Shown here: positions 5,469-6,586 of the stretch, one piece after another
How positions within the stretch are numbered: the stretch's first letter is position 1
Layout of the letters: each line of letters opens with the position of its first letter
Assembly (NCBI GenBank): GCA_003156615.1
Contig: PMHI01000500.1
Coordinates: 1 to 6,586 of the forward strand
DNA length: 6,586 bases
Direction: 5' to 3'
DNA from: Acidobacteriaceae bacterium
GTDB taxonomy: Bacteria; Acidobacteriota; Terriglobia; Terriglobales; SbA1
Position numbers and translations under genes: made by a program
The notes under the pieces: model-generated
Told to the model about the DNA's origin: nothing
Database searches by the model: none
Seen by the model: only the letters and a program-made list of their open reading frames with translations

Positions 5469-6026
5469 CGCGTCGGACAGCCTCACAGGCGGTCCTCCGG
5501 CGAATCCCCCCGCAGCTTCCCGGCGCGCGGGCGGGCGGGGACCAAGACCAACTCAAGCGGGGCAGGGTGGAGGGGGTCTGCGAAGAAGTCCCGATGCCGG
5601 GTTACTGCCGAAAAATTCGCCATCACAGGAATATCACGCGGTCGAGAAGTTGTTGAACACGGCGAGAGGAATGAATCAAAGGCAAGCTCAAACGCCGGGA
5701 AACCGGAGAACGTCCCGTCTTGAGGCCTACTCCCGCAACGGATAATGTCGGGAATGCCGGTCACCCAGGACCTAACCCCCTCTATGGTCTCTAGGTCTTC
5801 AGAAGGTACCACCGATTAACGCTTCGACGCTCGGCTCCCCGCAGTGTATACGGTCATGGCACGACAAACTAAGAGCCCGGGATCCTGCCAACTCCGGGCC
5901 AGCTCATCGCAGACTCTGACTTGTGGATTTGACCCCAGAGGGTAGGAGGGGTTTGCGAGGGTTTGGGGAAAGCGGTTGTTGAGGGAATTGAACGCCTTTC
6001 TTCCGAGCAAGCTCAGCCGAGGTCGT
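5469..6026. other. Long non-coding stretch, GC-rich then G-run rich
   Basis: No supported gene over about 560 bases. Minus-strand frames (5483-5812 and 5816-6040) are open, but they lack ribosome sites and recognisable motifs and are rich in Arg, Pro and Ser. Visible elements are GC-rich G-runs at about 5520-5576, a small CCGG-GAAA-CCGG tetraloop hairpin (5695-5706), and a G-quadruplex-type motif at 5940-5968. The stretch lies between convergent genes (second YCII and lipoprotein), where terminators would be expected, but I see no classical one. Confidence 0.5.
5940..5968 (+). other. G-quadruplex-type motif
   Basis: Four G-runs, GGG (5940-5942), GGGG (5948-5951), GGG (5959-5961) and GGGG (5965-5968), are separated by loops of 5, 7 and 3 bases, which meets the usual G3+N1-7 rule on the plus strand. 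It lies 58 bases past the lipoprotein stop codon, on the strand opposite that gene's transcript. Confidence 0.45.
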
Positions 6027-6236
6027 TTAGTGGTGATCACGACTGCGCCGCCAGTCCGAATATTCCCTCTGCTCCGCTTCGGTGCGCTTGTTCAAATCCC
6101 TATGCTCTCGATGAGTATCGTGTTCCCACTGATTGTAGTAGACGTTTTCTTGAGAACGGCAACCCGTTATCACTACGGGAGAAATTATCGCCACTGCGAG
6201 CAAAAGTGGAGCGAAGTGCTTAAACAATGATCGCAT
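6027..6236 (-). CDS. Small lipoprotein with highly charged tail
   Basis: A 69-residue predicted lipoprotein. There is an N-terminal signal with basic residues (MRSLFKHF), a hydrophobic core (APLLLAVAIISPVVI) and a lipobox I-T-G-C ending at Cys26, where signal peptidase II would cut and lipid would be attached. The mature 44 residues are strongly hydrophilic: NVYYNQWEHDTHREHRDLNK (31-50), then a Glu/Arg-rich segment and YSDWRRSRDHH (59-69). The repeated pattern of Trp/Tyr with His, Asp and Arg resembles small cell-envelope lipoproteins common in Acidobacteriota, as I recall; the function is unknown. The ATG is supported by the strong GGAGGGG (minus strand, 6250-6244), 7 bases upstream. An extended -10, TGGTATGAT, sits just before it. 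It starts 29 bases from the divergent small frame at 6266. Confidence 0.8.
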   Translation of the reverse strand: MRSLFKHFAPLLLAVAIISPVVITGCRSQENVYYNQWEHDTHREHRDLNKRTEAEQREYSDWRRSRDHH

Positions 6237-6242
6237 GACAAT

Positions 6243-6266
6243 TCCCCTCCGGTAGGAATCATACCA
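6243..6266 (-). promoter_or_regulatory. Extended -10 promoter and ribosome site of the lipoprotein gene
   Basis: On the minus strand TGGTATGAT (6266-6258) matches an extended -10 (TGn + TATGAT) and needs no strong -35; none is obvious. GGAGGGG (6250-6244) follows. A start point near 6251 would place the ribosome site at the very 5' end of the message, an unusually short leader. Confidence 0.4.
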
Positions 6267-6403
6267 TGAGATCGAAAATGAGCTCCGTCCGTATGTCGCC
6301 CCCGAGCCCGAAATCGATGGGTGCCATGAAGAAGTTGGAAGAAAAAATCAGTGGTACAGCAGTTGTACAGCAGGCAGCGGCGAACTGGGTCGTAAGTCTC
6401 TAA
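6266..6403 (+). CDS. Possible small protein with MKxLxxKI...AVVQQ pattern
   Basis: A 45-codon frame from ATG 6266, with TAGGAA (6253-6258) 7 bases upstream, ending at TAA just 6 bases before the 3' end of the tRNA gene on the other strand. The first 20 residues are low-complexity (MRSKMSSVRMSPPSPKSMGA). From residue 21 it reads MKKLEEKISGTAVVQQ, then AAANWVVSL. That second part matches the frame on the far side of the tRNA (minus strand, MKQLKRKIHRAAVVQQ) at 10 of 16 residues or so, with several synonymous codon differences, which favours real coding. The true start could be the ATG at 6326. The upstream ribosome site overlaps the lipoprotein's -10, so expression from 6266 is doubtful. No family recognised. 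Confidence 0.4.
   Translation: MRSKMSSVRMSPPSPKSMGAMKKLEEKISGTAVVQQAAANWVVSL
6354..6372 (+). repeat. Tandem 8-mer repeat, GTACAGCA spaced by GTT (copy 1)
   Basis: GTACAGCA (6354-6361), GTT, GTACAGCA (6365-6372). It matches the inverted copy at 6530-6548 at 17 of 19 positions; the only differences are the same A-to-G change in both half units. It lies inside the small frame at 6266-6403, 37 bases from the tRNA 3' end. Confidence 0.5.
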
Positions 6404-6409
6404 AAAGAG

Positions 6410-6485
6410 TGGAGCCGACGATCGGACTTGAACCGATGACCTGCCGATTACGAATCGGCTGCTCTACCAACTGAGCTACGTCGGC
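6410..6485 (-). tRNA. thrT: tRNA-Thr (anticodon CGU), CCA encoded
   Basis: Read on the minus strand, 76 bases fold into a complete cloverleaf. The acceptor stem is GCCGACG/CGTCGGC, the D stem GCTC/GAGC, the anticodon stem GCCGA/TCGGC with loop TTCGTAA (anticodon CGT, reading ACG Thr codons), the variable loop AGGTC, and the T arm ATCGG-TTCAAGT-CCGAT. All stems pair perfectly, the discriminator is U, and CCA is encoded at 6412-6410. A short T-run follows within about 10 bases (CTCTTTTTAGAG read on the minus strand), which could end the transcript. A possible promoter is TGGTAAACT (minus strand, 6512-6504), giving a short 5' leader. The symbol is a generic Thr-tRNA name. Confidence 0.97.
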
Positions 6486-6501
6486 TACTGGTTTACTTTC
6501 T

Positions 6502-6586
6502 TTAGTTTACCAAACCGGTGGGCTCTGGTTGCTGCACAACTGCTGCACGATGAATTTTCCGCTTAAGCTGTTTCATGGCATCTCTC
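6502..6586 (-). CDS. Partial or small reading frame with MKxLxxKI...AVVQQ pattern
   Basis: From ATG at 6576 (minus strand), with GAGAGA (6586-6581) as a possible ribosome site, it reads MKQLKRKIHRAAVVQQ, then PEPTGLVN and TAA at 6504-6502, 16 bases before the tRNA 5' end. The frame is also open upstream to the window edge (Asp-Ala before the Met), so it may be the C-terminus of a longer gene. The counterpart frame on the other side of the tRNA also has Ala before this Met. I recognise no family. The strongly basic N-terminal part would suit nucleic-acid or membrane contact, but that is only a guess. Confidence 0.35.
   Translation of the reverse strand, partial: RDAMKQLKRKIHRAAVVQQPEPTGLVN
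6530..6548 (-). repeat. Tandem 8-mer repeat, GTGCAGCA spaced by GTT (copy 2, inverted)
   Basis: On the minus strand GTGCAGCA, GTT, GTGCAGCA. This is the inverted partner of the copy at 6354-6372, 44 bases from the tRNA 5' end. Confidence 0.5.

Noticed and set aside
5695..5760. CCGG-GAAA-CCGG tetraloop and nearby CCCG/CGGG repeats as a riboswitch
   Set aside because: Checked against the conserved cores I know (c-di-GMP, TPP, cobalamin, SAM) without a match, and no gene follows on either strand at a suitable distance.
5483..5812. Minus-strand open frame of 109 codons after the second YCII gene
   Set aside because: No ribosome site and no recognised family; Arg/Pro/Ser-rich composition fits GC-rich non-coding DNA. 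A search could still reopen it.
1..5866. TGGCACGACA at 1-10 recurring at 5857-5866 as element ends
   Set aside because: Only ten bases match and the flanks diverge at once, so chance is the simpler explanation.
5963..6230. Two plus-strand frames over the lipoprotein region
   Set aside because: The minus strand has a signal peptide, a lipobox and a strong ribosome site, so the plus frames are shadows.
1..6586. CRISPR array
   Set aside because: No regularly spaced direct repeats with unique spacers; the only tandem repeats are the 8-mer pairs near the tRNA.

Overview
The window looks like a gene-sparse, partly eroded stretch of a soil-type bacterial chromosome, most plausibly from the Acidobacteriota. 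The hints are a very small lipoprotein with a Trp/His/Arg/Asp-rich tail (resembling acidobacterial small lipoproteins as I remember them), tandem YCII/DGPF-domain proteins and an exported VOC protein. These are inferences from protein style; no rRNA or other taxonomic marker is present. Every confident gene has a purine-rich Shine-Dalgarno site except the toxin gene, whose site is weak.

Layout: (a) 1-226 starts inside what looks like a frameshifted relic of an ISL3-type transposase, followed by the leader of the first gene. (b) 227-1492 is an intact FAD-dependent aromatic-hydroxylase-type oxidoreductase. (c) 1493-2248 has no intact gene but contains a short relic (1804-2058) that looks like the secreted N-terminus of an amidohydrolase with its catalytic core deleted. 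(d) 2249-2996 is a HigBA-like toxin-antitoxin operon, toxin first, with a 20-nt gene overlap and a palindrome over its promoter. (e) 2997-3608 has no convincing gene. (f) 3609-4100 encodes an exported VOC (glyoxalase-fold) protein. (g) 4508-5468 carries two paralogous YCII-domain proteins separated by two inverted repeats, one with perfect 13-bp arms. (h) 5469-6026 is non-coding as far as I can see, with a G-quadruplex-type motif near its end. (i) 6027-6236 on the minus strand is a small lipoprotein. (j) The right edge holds tRNA-Thr(CGU) on the minus strand, flanked on both sides, in inverted orientation, by two short reading frames with a shared MKxLxxKIxxxAVVQQ pattern.

The genes do not form one pathway. 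The toxin-antitoxin pair is a self-contained accessory module next to gene relics. The oxidoreductase, VOC protein and YCII proteins are typical stand-alone metabolic or stress genes of large soil genomes. The observation most worth following up is the peptide or DNA repeat pair around the tRNA gene. I did not find a clear novel multi-gene system.
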